From contig SHYW01000017.1 in assembly GCA_009692615.1 (NCBI GenBank), positions 1 to 58,212 on the forward strand: DNA of 58,212 nt. Reading direction: 5' to 3'. Position numbers and translations under genes: made by a program. Position 1 is the first letter of the stretch; each line of letters begins with the position of its first letter. Shown piece after piece: positions 1 to 8,330 of the stretch. A model generated the notes under the pieces. The model did not search any database and was not told the DNA's origin. It saw only the letters and a list, made by a program, of their open reading frames with translations. This DNA comes from Deltaproteobacteria bacterium. Its GTDB lineage: Bacteria > Desulfobacterota > Binatia > UBA9968.

Positions 1-65
1 TCAACCACGGTGATCTCGCTGCGATATACTCGTTGAATTACGTCTAGTCGTTTCTCGTCTTTCAT
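1..65 (-). CDS. Transposase-like protein, N-terminal fragment running off the window
   Basis: From an ATG at 63-65 the minus strand reads MKDEKRLDVIQRVYRSE and continues without a stop to the window edge (21 codons). From memory, this resembles the helix-turn-helix start of ISNCY-type transposases. The gene lies just inside the terminal-repeat motif at 87-134, as expected for the 5' end of an insertion sequence. Only the N-terminus is visible, so the family is tentative. Confidence 0.5.
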   Translation of the reverse strand, partial: MKDEKRLDVIQRVYRSEITVV

Positions 66-86
66 TGTCAGGGTTGTCATCCTTCC

Positions 87-134
87 ACCCTGACATAATT
101 ACGTTGCCGTTAACCCCTGACATAATCACTTTGC
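87..134. mobile_element. Insertion-sequence end (left), tandem TGACATAAT motif
   Basis: The motif CTGACATAAT occurs twice about 28 bp apart, with CGTTGC and GTTAAC between the copies. The same arrangement appears in inverse orientation at 58074-58120 at the other end of the window. Repeated motifs at an end are typical of transposase binding sites in multi-site insertion sequences. The IS body would lie to the left, outside the window. Confidence 0.55.
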
Positions 135-220
135 TACAACAAAGGTTGACAACTTGCGTTGGAGCTGTAAATGATTTCGCAGCAAATCCCATATTCGGGT
201 TGATTACGCTGGAGGAAGTT

Positions 221-1750
221 ATGCTCACCAGAACGAAACATTACTTCGTGATCAGTTTTACCGCAGTCGCCTTTCTCTTAGGCAGCAGCGGCGGCGTCAT
301 GGCGCAAACACGGATTTCGATCGGCGTCACGGAAACCATCGACGCTTATAACCCCTATGGCGACAGCGTTTCGCTCATGTATGGCATCTGGAGCGAGATA
401 ACCGGGCCGTTTTGCACTTACAACTATACGAAGGGTGAATTCGAAGGCCGACTCGCCGAGAAATGGAAAGTGGAAAATCCAACAACATGGGTTTTCTATT
501 TGAACAAGAACTACCAGTTCAACGACGGCTCGCCGGTAACCGCCGACGACGTGGTCCATTCGATCATGACCCGCATCATCAAAGATCCCCAAGCCAAACA
601 AAAAGCCTCCGTTGCCCCTTTTGTCGTCAACGCAGAAGCCACCGACAAGATGACGGTGAAGGTGACCACCAACAAACCCATCGCTCCGCTGCTGGACTTT
701 TTCTGCGACCGCTTAATCGTCACCAGCAAAGCGATGTACGACAAATACGGCCGCGACGTGGCCGATAAAGATCACATGATTGGCGCCGGTCCCTATCGCC
801 TCAAAGAATTGATTCCGGGTCAGCGCTTAGTCTTGGCCAAGAACCCCAATCACCCCGAAGCCAAGAAACATCCCCGAGCGCCGGACGAAGTGGTGTATCG
901 GATCATGCGCGAAACCGAGCAGCGAGTCACCGCTTTGCTCAACGATGAAATACAAATCGGCCAGTTCGTACCGCCCCATCTTCGTGCGCGGGTCGAGAAG
1001 GTGCCGAGTTTGCGCATCGCGCAGACAGACTCGATTGAGATCATGTTTCTCGCCATGCAGCCCAAACCACCCTTCGACAAGAAAGAAGTGCGCCAAGCCG
1101 TCTGCCACGCCATCAATCGCGATCAGATTATCGGAACGTTATTGGAGGGATTCGCGAGCCGGCTCGACGGGCCGCTCGGCCCCGGACAATATGGATACGA
1201 TCCCAATCTAAAACCAAAGCTGAGCTACGATCCGGAAAAAGCGAAAAAGCTCTTGGCCCAGGCCGGATTCGCCGGCGGCATCGACGTCGAACTACAAACG
1301 CCGGTGGGACGCTATACTCTGGATAAGCAACTCAGCGAAGCGATGATACCGATGCTCAACGCGGTTGGCATCCGCGCTAAGCTCTCAACACCCGAGTGGG
1401 CAACGCTCTGGGGCAACGTGCAGAAGGGCACGGTCCCGTTCTACTACATGGGCCGAGGCTCGATCCAAGACCCCAGCCCGGCATTTCATCAATACTTCCA
1501 CACCGGTGAAACACCGCGCATCGGCTATTCCAATCCAAAAGTTGACGAACTTCTCGATAAGGAACAACAGGAGTTCGATCCCAAAAAACGGCGGCAGTAT
1601 TTGTCGCAAGCGATGAGCATCATCACTGAAGACGCCCCAGCCTGTTTCATGTGGCGGCATAAGTTGCTGTGGGGCTTGAACCGCAGAGTCGACTACAACC
1701 CGTTACCCGATTCGCGCGTGTATGCAATCGACATAGCGGTAAAGAAGTAG
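221..1750 (+). CDS. ABC transporter substrate-binding protein, family 5 (peptide/nickel type)
   Basis: Periplasmic binding protein of the DppA/OppA class, 509 residues, which is a normal length. The ATG at 221 is chosen because GGAGGA lies at 211-216 and a signal peptide follows at once (LLGSSGGVMA then Q). The SBP_bac_5 body is recognisable from the FYLNKNYQFNDGSPVTADDV region near residue 95 and from YDPEKAKKLLAQAGF near residue 335. It is the first gene of an operon with a hydrolase (1876) and two permeases (2832, 3793). The substrate cannot be read from the sequence; DppA-like proteins bind peptides, metals, opines or sugars. An upstream in-frame ATG at 65 would put the signal peptide inside the protein and overlap the IS end, so it was rejected. 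Confidence 0.9.
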   Translation: MLTRTKHYFVISFTAVAFLLGSSGGVMAQTRISIGVTETIDAYNPYGDSVSLMYGIWSEITGPFCTYNYTKGEFEGRLAEKWKVENPTTWVFYLNKNYQFNDGSPVTADDVVHSIMTRIIKDPQAKQKASVAPFVVNAEATDKMTVKVTTNKPIAPLLDFFCDRLIVTSKAMYDKYGRDVADKDHMIGAGPYRLKELIPGQRLVLAKNPNHPEAKKHPRAPDEVVYRIMRETEQRVTALLNDEIQIGQFVPPHLRARVEKVPSLRIAQTDSIEIMFLAMQPKPPFDKKEVRQAVCHAINRDQIIGTLLEGFASRLDGPLGPGQYGYDPNLKPKLSYDPEKAKKLLAQAGFAGGIDVELQTPVGRYTLDKQLSEAMIPMLNAVGIRAKLSTPEWATLWGNVQKGTVPFYYMGRGSIQDPSPAFHQYFHTGETPRIGYSNPKVDELLDKEQQEFDPKKRRQYLSQAMSIITEDAPACFMWRHKLLWGLNRRVDYNPLPDSRVYAIDIAVKK

Positions 1751-1757
1751 GGGCACT

Positions 1758-1800
1758 CTCCCTTCCCTCTCCCAGAGTCTCCCTGAGGGCGAGGGTTGAG
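1758..1800. repeat. Intergenic word repeat (CTCTCCC/GAGGGCGAGGG)
   Basis: A short C/T-rich run containing CTCCCTTCCCTCTCCC is followed by CCCTGAGGGCGAGGG, giving weak self-complementarity. It lies directly after the stop of the binding protein and before the hydrolase. It belongs to the general class of 3'-end word repeats seen across the window. Confidence 0.4.
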
Positions 1801-1875
1801 AAACGTTGTACTAAGGGCGCGAATAATTTTTTAGTTTCAATCTGTAATTTGCAATTCCGAGCATCGTGAGGACCT

Positions 1876-2751
1876 ATGAACGGTGAAAAATTCATTGATG
1901 TTGACGGTATCCGCACGCGTTACTTCGATGCCGGCAGCGGGCCGGTTATCGTGCTGTTCCACGGCGGCCATTTCGGCTCCCATGACGCCGCCGATTGCGC
2001 CGAGGACTGGAGCTTGAACTTCGTCGAGTTGTCAAAATGGTTCCGCGTCATCGCCGTCGACAGAATCGGCCAGGGTTTCACGGACAATCCGAAGCGCGAC
2101 GAAGATTATACCTACGCAGCCGTCACCGACCACGCGTATCGGTTTATCAAGGCATTGGGGCTGAAAGAGGTTCATCCGGTGGGGCATTCCCGTGGCGCAT
2201 ACTTGGTCGCCCGGCTGACCCTAGAACATCCCGAGCTCTTCAAAACTTGTATCCTGGTGGACACCAACACGTTGGCGCCAGGAATCAGTAAAAACGAAAC
2301 GGTCATGGCCAATCCGCCGCAACCGCGCCTGAGCCGCGAAAGTCAGCGCTGGATCTTGCAGAAATATTCCTACGGCCATGAGCATATCACCGAGGAATGG
2401 CTCGACGTGATGATGCGCGTGGCGGCTACCGCGAAGTATCAGGACGCGGTAAAAAAAATGGAAGATGTCGGCCTGCGCACGACCCGCTTCCTGCCGCATT
2501 TGGCGCGGCAGAAAGACGAGACGCTAGGCATCATTCGAGACCGCGGCCTCGGCAAACCGACCTTGTTGGCCTGGTCCTATCAGGATCCGACCGCGACCAT
2601 CGACCAGGGCTACGCGTTATTTGACTTAATTACCCGCAACACACCCGACTCGCGCATGTACATTTACAACCGCAGTGGCCATTTTTCCTACCGCGAGCAT
2701 CCGGCGGAGTTTAACGAGATGCTGCGCAGCTTCATCCAGCGCGTGGTCTAG
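1876..2751 (+). CDS. Alpha/beta-fold hydrolase
   Basis: Cytoplasmic hydrolase of 291 residues with no signal peptide. The oxyanion-hole segment LFHGGHFGSHDAADC is at about residues 28-42. The nucleophile elbow is GHSRGAYL near residue 104 (Ser nucleophile). The catalytic His lies in NRSGHFSYREHP near the C-terminus. The closest general class is MhpC-like C-C or ester hydrolases. The gene sits inside a peptide-type ABC operon between binding protein and permeases, so it may process the imported compound; that is inference. The ATG at 1876 is the first in frame and follows GTGAGGACC. Confidence 0.88.
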   Translation: MNGEKFIDVDGIRTRYFDAGSGPVIVLFHGGHFGSHDAADCAEDWSLNFVELSKWFRVIAVDRIGQGFTDNPKRDEDYTYAAVTDHAYRFIKALGLKEVHPVGHSRGAYLVARLTLEHPELFKTCILVDTNTLAPGISKNETVMANPPQPRLSRESQRWILQKYSYGHEHITEEWLDVMMRVAATAKYQDAVKKMEDVGLRTTRFLPHLARQKDETLGIIRDRGLGKPTLLAWSYQDPTATIDQGYALFDLITRNTPDSRMYIYNRSGHFSYREHPAEFNEMLRSFIQRVV

Positions 2752-2831
2752 TGAAAACGTTGCATCCACACCGATCGATGTCGCGGCTTGAAGTAGCCGG
2801 GCGACCGTGAACTTTTGGACCTTGCACCATC

Positions 2832-3833
2832 ATGATCAGCTATCTCCTGCGCCGCCTCGCCGGCACCATCCCCGTTCTTCTGCTGATCAGCCTACTGGTC
2901 TTCTTACTAATCCACGCCGCCCCCGGCGATCCGACTCTGATGTTGCTCGGTGAAGAAACCAACGCCGCCGAGGTTGCCAGAGCCAAAGAACGCTGGGGAC
3001 TCGACCAGCCTCTCTATGTGCAGTACTGGAAGTTTTTGCGGTCGGCCGCCGGCGGCGACTTCGGCAAATCGTTCAAATACGCCGAGCCGGTTTTAAATGT
3101 CATCAAGACACGCCTACCGGCGACCATCGAGTTGGCATTTTTCGCGATCGTCATTGCCACCCTGCTCGCCATTCCGCTCGGCGTCTGGGCCGGCGCGCGG
3201 CCCAACTCTTGGATCGACAACCTCGGCACCACCTTCGGCCTGTTCGGCATCAGCATGCCGAGCTTCTGGCTGGCGATCATGCTGATCCTGTTGCTCGCCG
3301 GCGTGTTGAATATTCTGCCGACCTCCGGGCGCAGCACCTACGGCATCGCCGGGCCGGAGCAGAGCGGCTTTTACATTTTCGACAGCGTCATGCAAAAAAA
3401 TTGGCCGGCGGTGTGGGACGCGCTGACACACTTGCTTCTCCCGGCGCTGGCGTTGGGTGTGAACATGCTGGGCATTCTCATGCGCGTGACGCGTTCTTCC
3501 ATCCTTGAAGTGATGAACGAAGATTTCATCCGCACCGCGCGGGCCAAGGGACTGCGCGAGAACCATGTCGTCTGGCGCCACGTCAGCAGCAACGCGCTGA
3601 TCCCGGTGATCACCGTCGTCGGCCTTGAACTGGGCACGCTGCTCAGCGGCTCGATCATCGTCGAAACGGTTTTCGCCTGGCCCGGCGGCGGCAGTTTACT
3701 GATCACGGCGCTAAACGCGCGCGACTATCCCTTGGTAACGGGGCTGGTGATGACCTACACGCTGGCGTTTGTAATGATTAATTTAATCATCGATGGACTC
3801 TATGCAGTCGTTGACCCTCGAATCCGCTACTGA
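2832..3833 (+). CDS. ABC transporter permease, DppB/OppB family
   Basis: Inner-membrane permease of 333 residues, a typical length. It starts with the characteristic MISYLLRRLAGTIPVLLLIS segment. The EAA cytoplasmic loop with RTARAKGLRENHVVWRHV is near residue 235. Six hydrophobic segments are visible. Its 3' end overlaps the start of the DppC-like gene by 41 bp, implying translational coupling. It pairs with the 3793 gene to form the channel for the 221 binding protein. ATPase genes (DppD/F type) are absent from the operon. Confidence 0.92.
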   Translation: MISYLLRRLAGTIPVLLLISLLVFLLIHAAPGDPTLMLLGEETNAAEVARAKERWGLDQPLYVQYWKFLRSAAGGDFGKSFKYAEPVLNVIKTRLPATIELAFFAIVIATLLAIPLGVWAGARPNSWIDNLGTTFGLFGISMPSFWLAIMLILLLAGVLNILPTSGRSTYGIAGPEQSGFYIFDSVMQKNWPAVWDALTHLLLPALALGVNMLGILMRVTRSSILEVMNEDFIRTARAKGLRENHVVWRHVSSNALIPVITVVGLELGTLLSGSIIVETVFAWPGGGSLLITALNARDYPLVTGLVMTYTLAFVMINLIIDGLYAVVDPRIRY

Positions 3834-4695
3834 AAAATCCGCTGCTCTGGCGAAGCGGATGCCGCGGCTCCACGTCAAAGCGTTCACCGGCGGCGTGATC
3901 GTCATCGCCTTCATCCTGATCGGCATCTTCGGCCCGCTCGTCGCGCCCCACGATCCCAACAGGCAAGAGCTCACGGCGATGATGAAAGCGCCCCAAGGCG
4001 TCGGCGCGTCAAACGTTCTCGGCACCGACAATTTAGGCCGCGATATTTTTAGCCGGGTGATTCACGGCGCGCGGGTATCGCTGTTGATCGCCTTCGCCGT
4101 GGTCTTCGTCTCTGGATTTATCGGCGTTAGTCTCGGCGCGATCTCCGGTTATTTTGGCGGCAAGGTCGATTTTTTGATTCAGAAACTGGTCGAAGTCGTC
4201 TGGGCCTTTCCACCTCTGCTGCTCGGCATCACGATCATGGCGTTTCTCGGCCAAGGATTATTTAATTTAATTCTCGCGCTGGTCGCCCAGCGTTGGATTC
4301 CCTACTGCCGCGTCGTGCGCGGTCAGACATTGTCACTGCGCAGCCGCGATTTTGTCACCGCGGCGCGGTCCCTCGGCTCGGGACATTTGACGATCATCCT
4401 GCGCCATATCATCCCCAACTTGATTCAAACCTCGCTGGTGATCGGCACTTTCGCCATGGCATCGTCGATCATCGCCGAGGCGAGTTTGAGCTTTCTCGGC
4501 GTCGGCGTGCCGCCGGCAATTCCCACCTGGGGCACCATGCTCGCCGACGCGCGCATCTACATCAGCACCGCCTGGTGGCTGCCGCTCTTTCCGGGCGCGT
4601 GTATCTTCATCACCGTGCTCGGCATCAACCTGCTCGGCGACGGCCTGCGCGATCTGCTCGATCCGCGGCTCAAGCGGACGGGGAGCGGAATATGA
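3793..4695 (+). CDS. ABC transporter permease, DppC/OppC family
   Basis: Inner-membrane permease of 300 residues. It has the N-terminal OppC-type segment, the GTDNLGRDIFSRVIHGARVS signature near residue 76 and the EAA-loop segment FVTAARSLGSGHLTIILRHI near residue 188. The ATG at 3793 lies within the end of the DppB-like gene; a second ATG at 3802 is also possible. The family normally needs two ATPases, which must be encoded elsewhere. The inverted repeat at 4701-4767 follows the stop codon almost directly and probably terminates the operon. Confidence 0.92.
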   Translation: MDSMQSLTLESATEKSAALAKRMPRLHVKAFTGGVIVIAFILIGIFGPLVAPHDPNRQELTAMMKAPQGVGASNVLGTDNLGRDIFSRVIHGARVSLLIAFAVVFVSGFIGVSLGAISGYFGGKVDFLIQKLVEVVWAFPPLLLGITIMAFLGQGLFNLILALVAQRWIPYCRVVRGQTLSLRSRDFVTAARSLGSGHLTIILRHIIPNLIQTSLVIGTFAMASSIIAEASLSFLGVGVPPAIPTWGTMLADARIYISTAWWLPLFPGACIFITVLGINLLGDGLRDLLDPRLKRTGSGI

Positions 4696-4700
4696 AATAC

Positions 4701-4767
4701 ATGGAGTGATGGAGTATTGGAGTGTTGGGTTTTCGCACCCATCACTCCAGTACTCCATCACTCCAAT
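4701..4767. repeat. TGGAGT-word inverted repeat, copy 1
   Basis: The left arm repeats the word TGGAGT about every 9 nt. After a short TTTTCG turn, the right arm repeats ACTCCA at the same spacing. The arms are about 30 nt and would form a long hairpin with several slipped registers. It lies between the DppC-like gene and pyruvate kinase. Related copies are at 52384-52469 and 54801-54880. Confidence 0.8.
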
Positions 4768-4828
4768 TCTCCCTCTACTACAATTCCCGTTCGTTGATTC
4801 TCCCATCGACTCGTGTAGATTAATTGGG

Positions 4829-6232
4829 ATGCGCCGCACAAAAATCGTTTGCACCATTGGCCCCGCCAGTTCTTCCGACAAGATGCTCGAAAGTTTGATC
4901 CGCGCCGGCATGAACGTCGCGCGCCTAAACTTCAGCCATGGCGATTACGCTTCGCACCGCCGGGTGATTCGCAAGATTCGCCAGCTCGAACGGAAACTCG
5001 ACATGCCGGTGGCGATCCTGCAAGATTTGCCCGGCCCGAAAATTCGTATCGGCGAGGTGGCCGGCGACCGTGTGCGTTTGCAAACCCGCCATCCGTTCAC
5101 GCTGACCAGCCGAAAGATTCTCGGCTCCGAATTGGCGGTCTCGGTCAGTTTTCCCGGTCTTAGCAAGGCGGTGAAAAAAGGCGATCCGATTCTGCTTGGC
5201 GACGGCGAGATCGAATTGGTAGCGGTCAAAGTCAGCCCCCACGAAGTCAAATGCCGCATCGTCGTCGGCGGCATTCTGGGCTCGCACAAGGGCATTCATT
5301 TTCCGCGCAGCTCGCTCAACGTTCGTGCCCTCACCCATGAAGACAAGAAAGATCTCGCCTTCGGCATCGCCAACAAGGTCGATATGATCGCGCTATCCTT
5401 CGTGCGCAACAGCCAAGACATCCTCTACGCCCGGCGCGAAATGAAAAAGCAAGGCGCCAATATCCCGATCATCGCCAAAATCGAAAAGCACGAAGCCCTC
5501 GACGAACTGGCGGGCATCCTCAAAAACGTCGACGGCATCATGGTCGCGCGCGGCGACTTGGGATTGGAAATCGCCCAGCAAAGAATTCCCGCAATGCAGA
5601 AGATGATGATCCGCGAAGCCAATCACCTTGGCAAGCCGGTCATCACCGCCACGCAAATGCTGCGCTCCATGGTGTGGAACCCGCGCCCGACCCGCGCCGA
5701 AGTCGCCGACATCGCCAACGCGATCTTGGACGGCACCGACGCGCTGATGCTGTCCGAAGAAACCGCCGCCGGTGAGTATCCGTTGGAAGCGGTGAAGATC
5801 ATGGCCCAGGTCGCCGAAGAAACCGAAATGCTGCTCGATCCGCGCGAACGGTTCAGCGGCCTGCCGAAAACTATTCCCGAAGCGATCAGCTTCAGCGCCA
5901 TCTCATTGGCGCGCGATCTTGAGGTAAAAGCTTTTCTCATTCCCACCACGTCCGGGAACACCGCGCGGCTAATCGCACGCTACCGGCCGCGCCAGCCGAT
6001 CATCGCCGTCAGCCCCGATCCGCAGACGGTAAAAATGCTCTGCCTAGTTTGGGGAGTTTATCCGAAGCCTACCCGCGGCTTCAAAAACACCGACGAGATG
6101 GTCCAAGTGCTCCAACAAAGCGCCGTCGAATCCGGCTTGGTCAAGCGCGGCGATCTAGTCGCCATCACCGCCGGCCTGCCGCTGCATCAATCCGGCACCA
6201 CCAACATGATCACCGCCAAGGTGATCGAATAA
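4829..6232 (+). CDS. pyk: Pyruvate kinase
   Basis: Cytoplasmic glycolytic enzyme converting phosphoenolpyruvate and ADP to pyruvate and ATP; 467 residues from this ATG. The start is placed at MRRTKIVCTIGPASS because the family begins there and the preceding 123 in-frame bases consist of the 4701 inverted repeat. Visible motifs are RLNFSHGDY (about 32), LQDLPGPKIRIG (about 66), the substrate/Mg segment VDGIMVARGDLGLEI (about 235), and KPVITATQML with TDALMLSEETAAGEYP (about 270-315). The C-terminal allosteric-type domain is complete. It appears monocistronic. Confidence 0.96.
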   Translation: MRRTKIVCTIGPASSSDKMLESLIRAGMNVARLNFSHGDYASHRRVIRKIRQLERKLDMPVAILQDLPGPKIRIGEVAGDRVRLQTRHPFTLTSRKILGSELAVSVSFPGLSKAVKKGDPILLGDGEIELVAVKVSPHEVKCRIVVGGILGSHKGIHFPRSSLNVRALTHEDKKDLAFGIANKVDMIALSFVRNSQDILYARREMKKQGANIPIIAKIEKHEALDELAGILKNVDGIMVARGDLGLEIAQQRIPAMQKMMIREANHLGKPVITATQMLRSMVWNPRPTRAEVADIANAILDGTDALMLSEETAAGEYPLEAVKIMAQVAEETEMLLDPRERFSGLPKTIPEAISFSAISLARDLEVKAFLIPTTSGNTARLIARYRPRQPIIAVSPDPQTVKMLCLVWGVYPKPTRGFKNTDEMVQVLQQSAVESGLVKRGDLVAITAGLPLHQSGTTNMITAKVIE

Positions 6233-6289
6233 GACTTCGCGATCCCGTGCCCAGCGCGGCATAGCCGCAACCAAAAAAGAAAGAAAGTA

Positions 6290-6366
6290 TTCACCACGAA
6301 GGACACGAAGAGCACGAAGGTCGGATAATCAATTATCCAAAACCTTCGTGCTCTTCGTGGTGAGAT
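6290..6366. repeat. CACGAAG-word inverted repeat between convergent genes
   Basis: The left arm is built from CACGAAGGACACGAAGAG-type words. The right arm is CCTTCGTGCTCTTCGTGGTG. The arms are about 25 nt and are separated by an inner GGATAATCAATTATCC palindrome. It lies between the 3' ends of pyruvate kinase and the haloperoxidase-like gene and could act as a two-way terminator. Confidence 0.75.
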
Positions 6367-6406
6367 TTCTTCTTGGTCGAAGTAAATTGAATGCGATTCG
6401 CCAGCG

Positions 6407-7930
6407 CTAATGATGACGCGCCGGCTGGAAAACATTTTTCAGCACGTAGTTCGCCACCCGCCGTCCCTGGGCGATGCCTTCGGTCTTGTCAAAGGACCAG
6501 TGGATGCCGAGATAGATGCGGCTTTGGCCGTTCTCTTCTTCCGCTTCGGACAGTGAATTGAAGGTCCGCGCTTTCAACGGACGGACGTTACCGTCGCTGT
6601 CTTTGGTCAGACCGTTGAATTCATCCGAGACAAAAGTAAACGGAATGTTATCGGTGCGGTAAAAGCCGCGCAGCACTTGAAACAGCGCGCCGCCAAAACC
6701 GGCATGGCCGGACGGATAGGCGGGAAACGGCGGCGTGAAGTCGGGTCCGCTCAAATTACTCGCCGGTGCGCCGAGCGGTAAAAAATTCACGTCGCCCATC
6801 GTCATGGCATTGCCGTCGCCCAGGCCCGTCGGACCGCTGCCGACATCGGATTCGCGAATGCCGGTGATCGGGCGCCAGAATTGATAAAAATATTTCGCAT
6901 CCCACACGGCGATGCCGGCGTCCGCCATCGCCACGTTGACCAACGCCAACAGGCGCGCCATCTCGATAAAGTTGGAATGCATTTGTTCGGCGATATGCAC
7001 GGTGATCTGATTGTAGAGCCGCGGCGGCGCGCACAGACTCGGCGTGCCGTCGTAGGCCCAGAATGTGCCAATTTCAGTTTGCTCCGCGGTGCGCTCGGTC
7101 GGTGTCGTGATGCCGTCGCCGCCTAAGCGTTTGGCGTCTTCGTAGGCGTTTGCGTAAGCCTCACTGTCGAGAGCCGGCGGCGCCGGCGCGCGGAATTGAT
7201 CGGCGGAGGACAGAACAAACGGCGTCACTTGGTTCCAGTAAGCGCCGAGCGCCAAGCGAATCTTGCTAATCGGATCTTGGCGCCATTTTCCCGGCAAGTC
7301 GCTGGTGATGAAATCGACGTTGACTTCGGGCTCTTCGTGATCCGAACCGTCCGCCGCGCGCATGGTAAGAATCGCCGCGGCCGCGCGATGACCGAGATTG
7401 ATGCCTTTGGATTTCGCTTTTGAGTTGGGAATTTTCGCGAGATCGGCGGCCAGCTCCGCCGCAAAGCGCGGAACTTGCGATGGATAGAGCACGCTCAAAG
7501 TATCGTGTGCCGCCTGGGCCATGGCCGCTTGAATTGAACTCTCGCCAGGCTCGCGCGGCAATCCAGTGTAGCTCTGGTAGCCGCCGACAATCGCATTGAC
7601 CGCGTCGAAAATTGCGAAATGCACGATCGCCATCGCCCGGCTGGAGCGCGTTGGACCGAGCTGCTCGCCGAACACTCGCGATTCATTGACCGCTACCGGC
7701 GTGTGATCCAATCCCGCGGCATTGATCGCAAATTCATTCCAATGACGCAAGCGGCCCATGGGACTGGTGCCAAACTGCTTGCGCTGTGCCGCGGCATTGG
7801 CCGCGGGCGCGCGGTAACGCTTGCCCCATGCCTTGCCAAAGCGATCTTCCGCGCTCGCAGCGACTCCTGCAAGGGAAACTAATAGGAGTAGCGATCCAAG
7901 AAGGGATCGATAAAGTGGTTGTCTATGCAT
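6407..7930 (-). CDS. Secreted vanadium-dependent haloperoxidase / PAP2-superfamily protein
   Basis: 507 residues with an N-terminal signal peptide (LLGSLLLLVSLAGVAASA), hence exported. All three parts of the vanadate/phosphate pocket signature are present: K-x6-RP as KYFYQFWRP (about residue 345), PSGH as YPSGHAGFG (about 406) and SR-x5-H-x3-D as SRIYLGIHWSFD (about 473). In known members these residues bind vanadate and the PSGH histidine is catalytic. Whether this one oxidises halides or is an acid phosphatase cannot be told from motifs. The ATG at 7928-7930 is preferred over an upstream one because GGAGCC sits just before it and the signal peptide follows directly. Confidence 0.88.
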   Translation of the reverse strand: MHRQPLYRSLLGSLLLLVSLAGVAASAEDRFGKAWGKRYRAPAANAAAQRKQFGTSPMGRLRHWNEFAINAAGLDHTPVAVNESRVFGEQLGPTRSSRAMAIVHFAIFDAVNAIVGGYQSYTGLPREPGESSIQAAMAQAAHDTLSVLYPSQVPRFAAELAADLAKIPNSKAKSKGINLGHRAAAAILTMRAADGSDHEEPEVNVDFITSDLPGKWRQDPISKIRLALGAYWNQVTPFVLSSADQFRAPAPPALDSEAYANAYEDAKRLGGDGITTPTERTAEQTEIGTFWAYDGTPSLCAPPRLYNQITVHIAEQMHSNFIEMARLLALVNVAMADAGIAVWDAKYFYQFWRPITGIRESDVGSGPTGLGDGNAMTMGDVNFLPLGAPASNLSGPDFTPPFPAYPSGHAGFGGALFQVLRGFYRTDNIPFTFVSDEFNGLTKDSDGNVRPLKARTFNSLSEAEEENGQSRIYLGIHWSFDKTEGIAQGRRVANYVLKNVFQPARHH

Positions 7931-8330
7931 GATGGCTCCTTCCGGCATAGCTCAAATAGCAATTGCCAAACCATCGGAGCTTGCAGCTATTTTTCCCTTG
8001 TCAGGGAAGTTTACTTGAACTTGCCAAGCCGGAAATGTTGGCGGCTACAGCAAATTCGTCCAACTGTGGAGCAGCGCTCGTCGATGATGACAGGCGATGT
8101 ATAAGAATCGCCAAGCAACGGCAAGCCCCCTCCTCTTTCCTACCCCGCGCCTCGGGGCAGGACGAAAGATGGGGGCTCTGTGAACTCTGTGCTCTCTGTG
8201 GTGAAATATCTTCACCAACGTAGTGTCGCGAATTTCACACTCGCACACTGACATGCCGAGCTGAATTTCCGCCTTGCAACCCCAACGAGATTAGGGCTAG
8301 ATAAGGCACATATTCCGACGGAGGTGATCC
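7931..8330. other. Non-coding divergent region with CTCTGTG word repeat
   Basis: This 400-bp gap separates the divergently read haloperoxidase-like gene and the bicupin gene, so it should hold both promoters. At 8165-8216 the word CTCTGTG is repeated three times, ending in GTGGTGAA and then TTCACC, like the repeat at 27745-27785. I see no convincing ORF, RNA gene or clear sigma70 promoter. Confidence 0.5.
8320..8330 (+). promoter_or_regulatory. Very strong Shine-Dalgarno, GGAGGTGATCC
   Basis: GGAGGTGATC is an almost complete complement of the 16S rRNA 3' end and lies directly before the ATG at 8331. It fixes the start of the bicupin gene and suggests high translation. Confidence 0.75.

Noticed and set aside
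65-220. N-terminal extension of the first binding protein
   Set aside because: It would bury the signal peptide and code through the insertion-sequence end; GGAGGA before 221 fits better.
8231-8319. Sigma70 promoter (TTGCAA ... TAGATA) before the bicupin gene
   Set aside because: The -10 match is too poor to claim; listed only as a possibility within the non-coding region.
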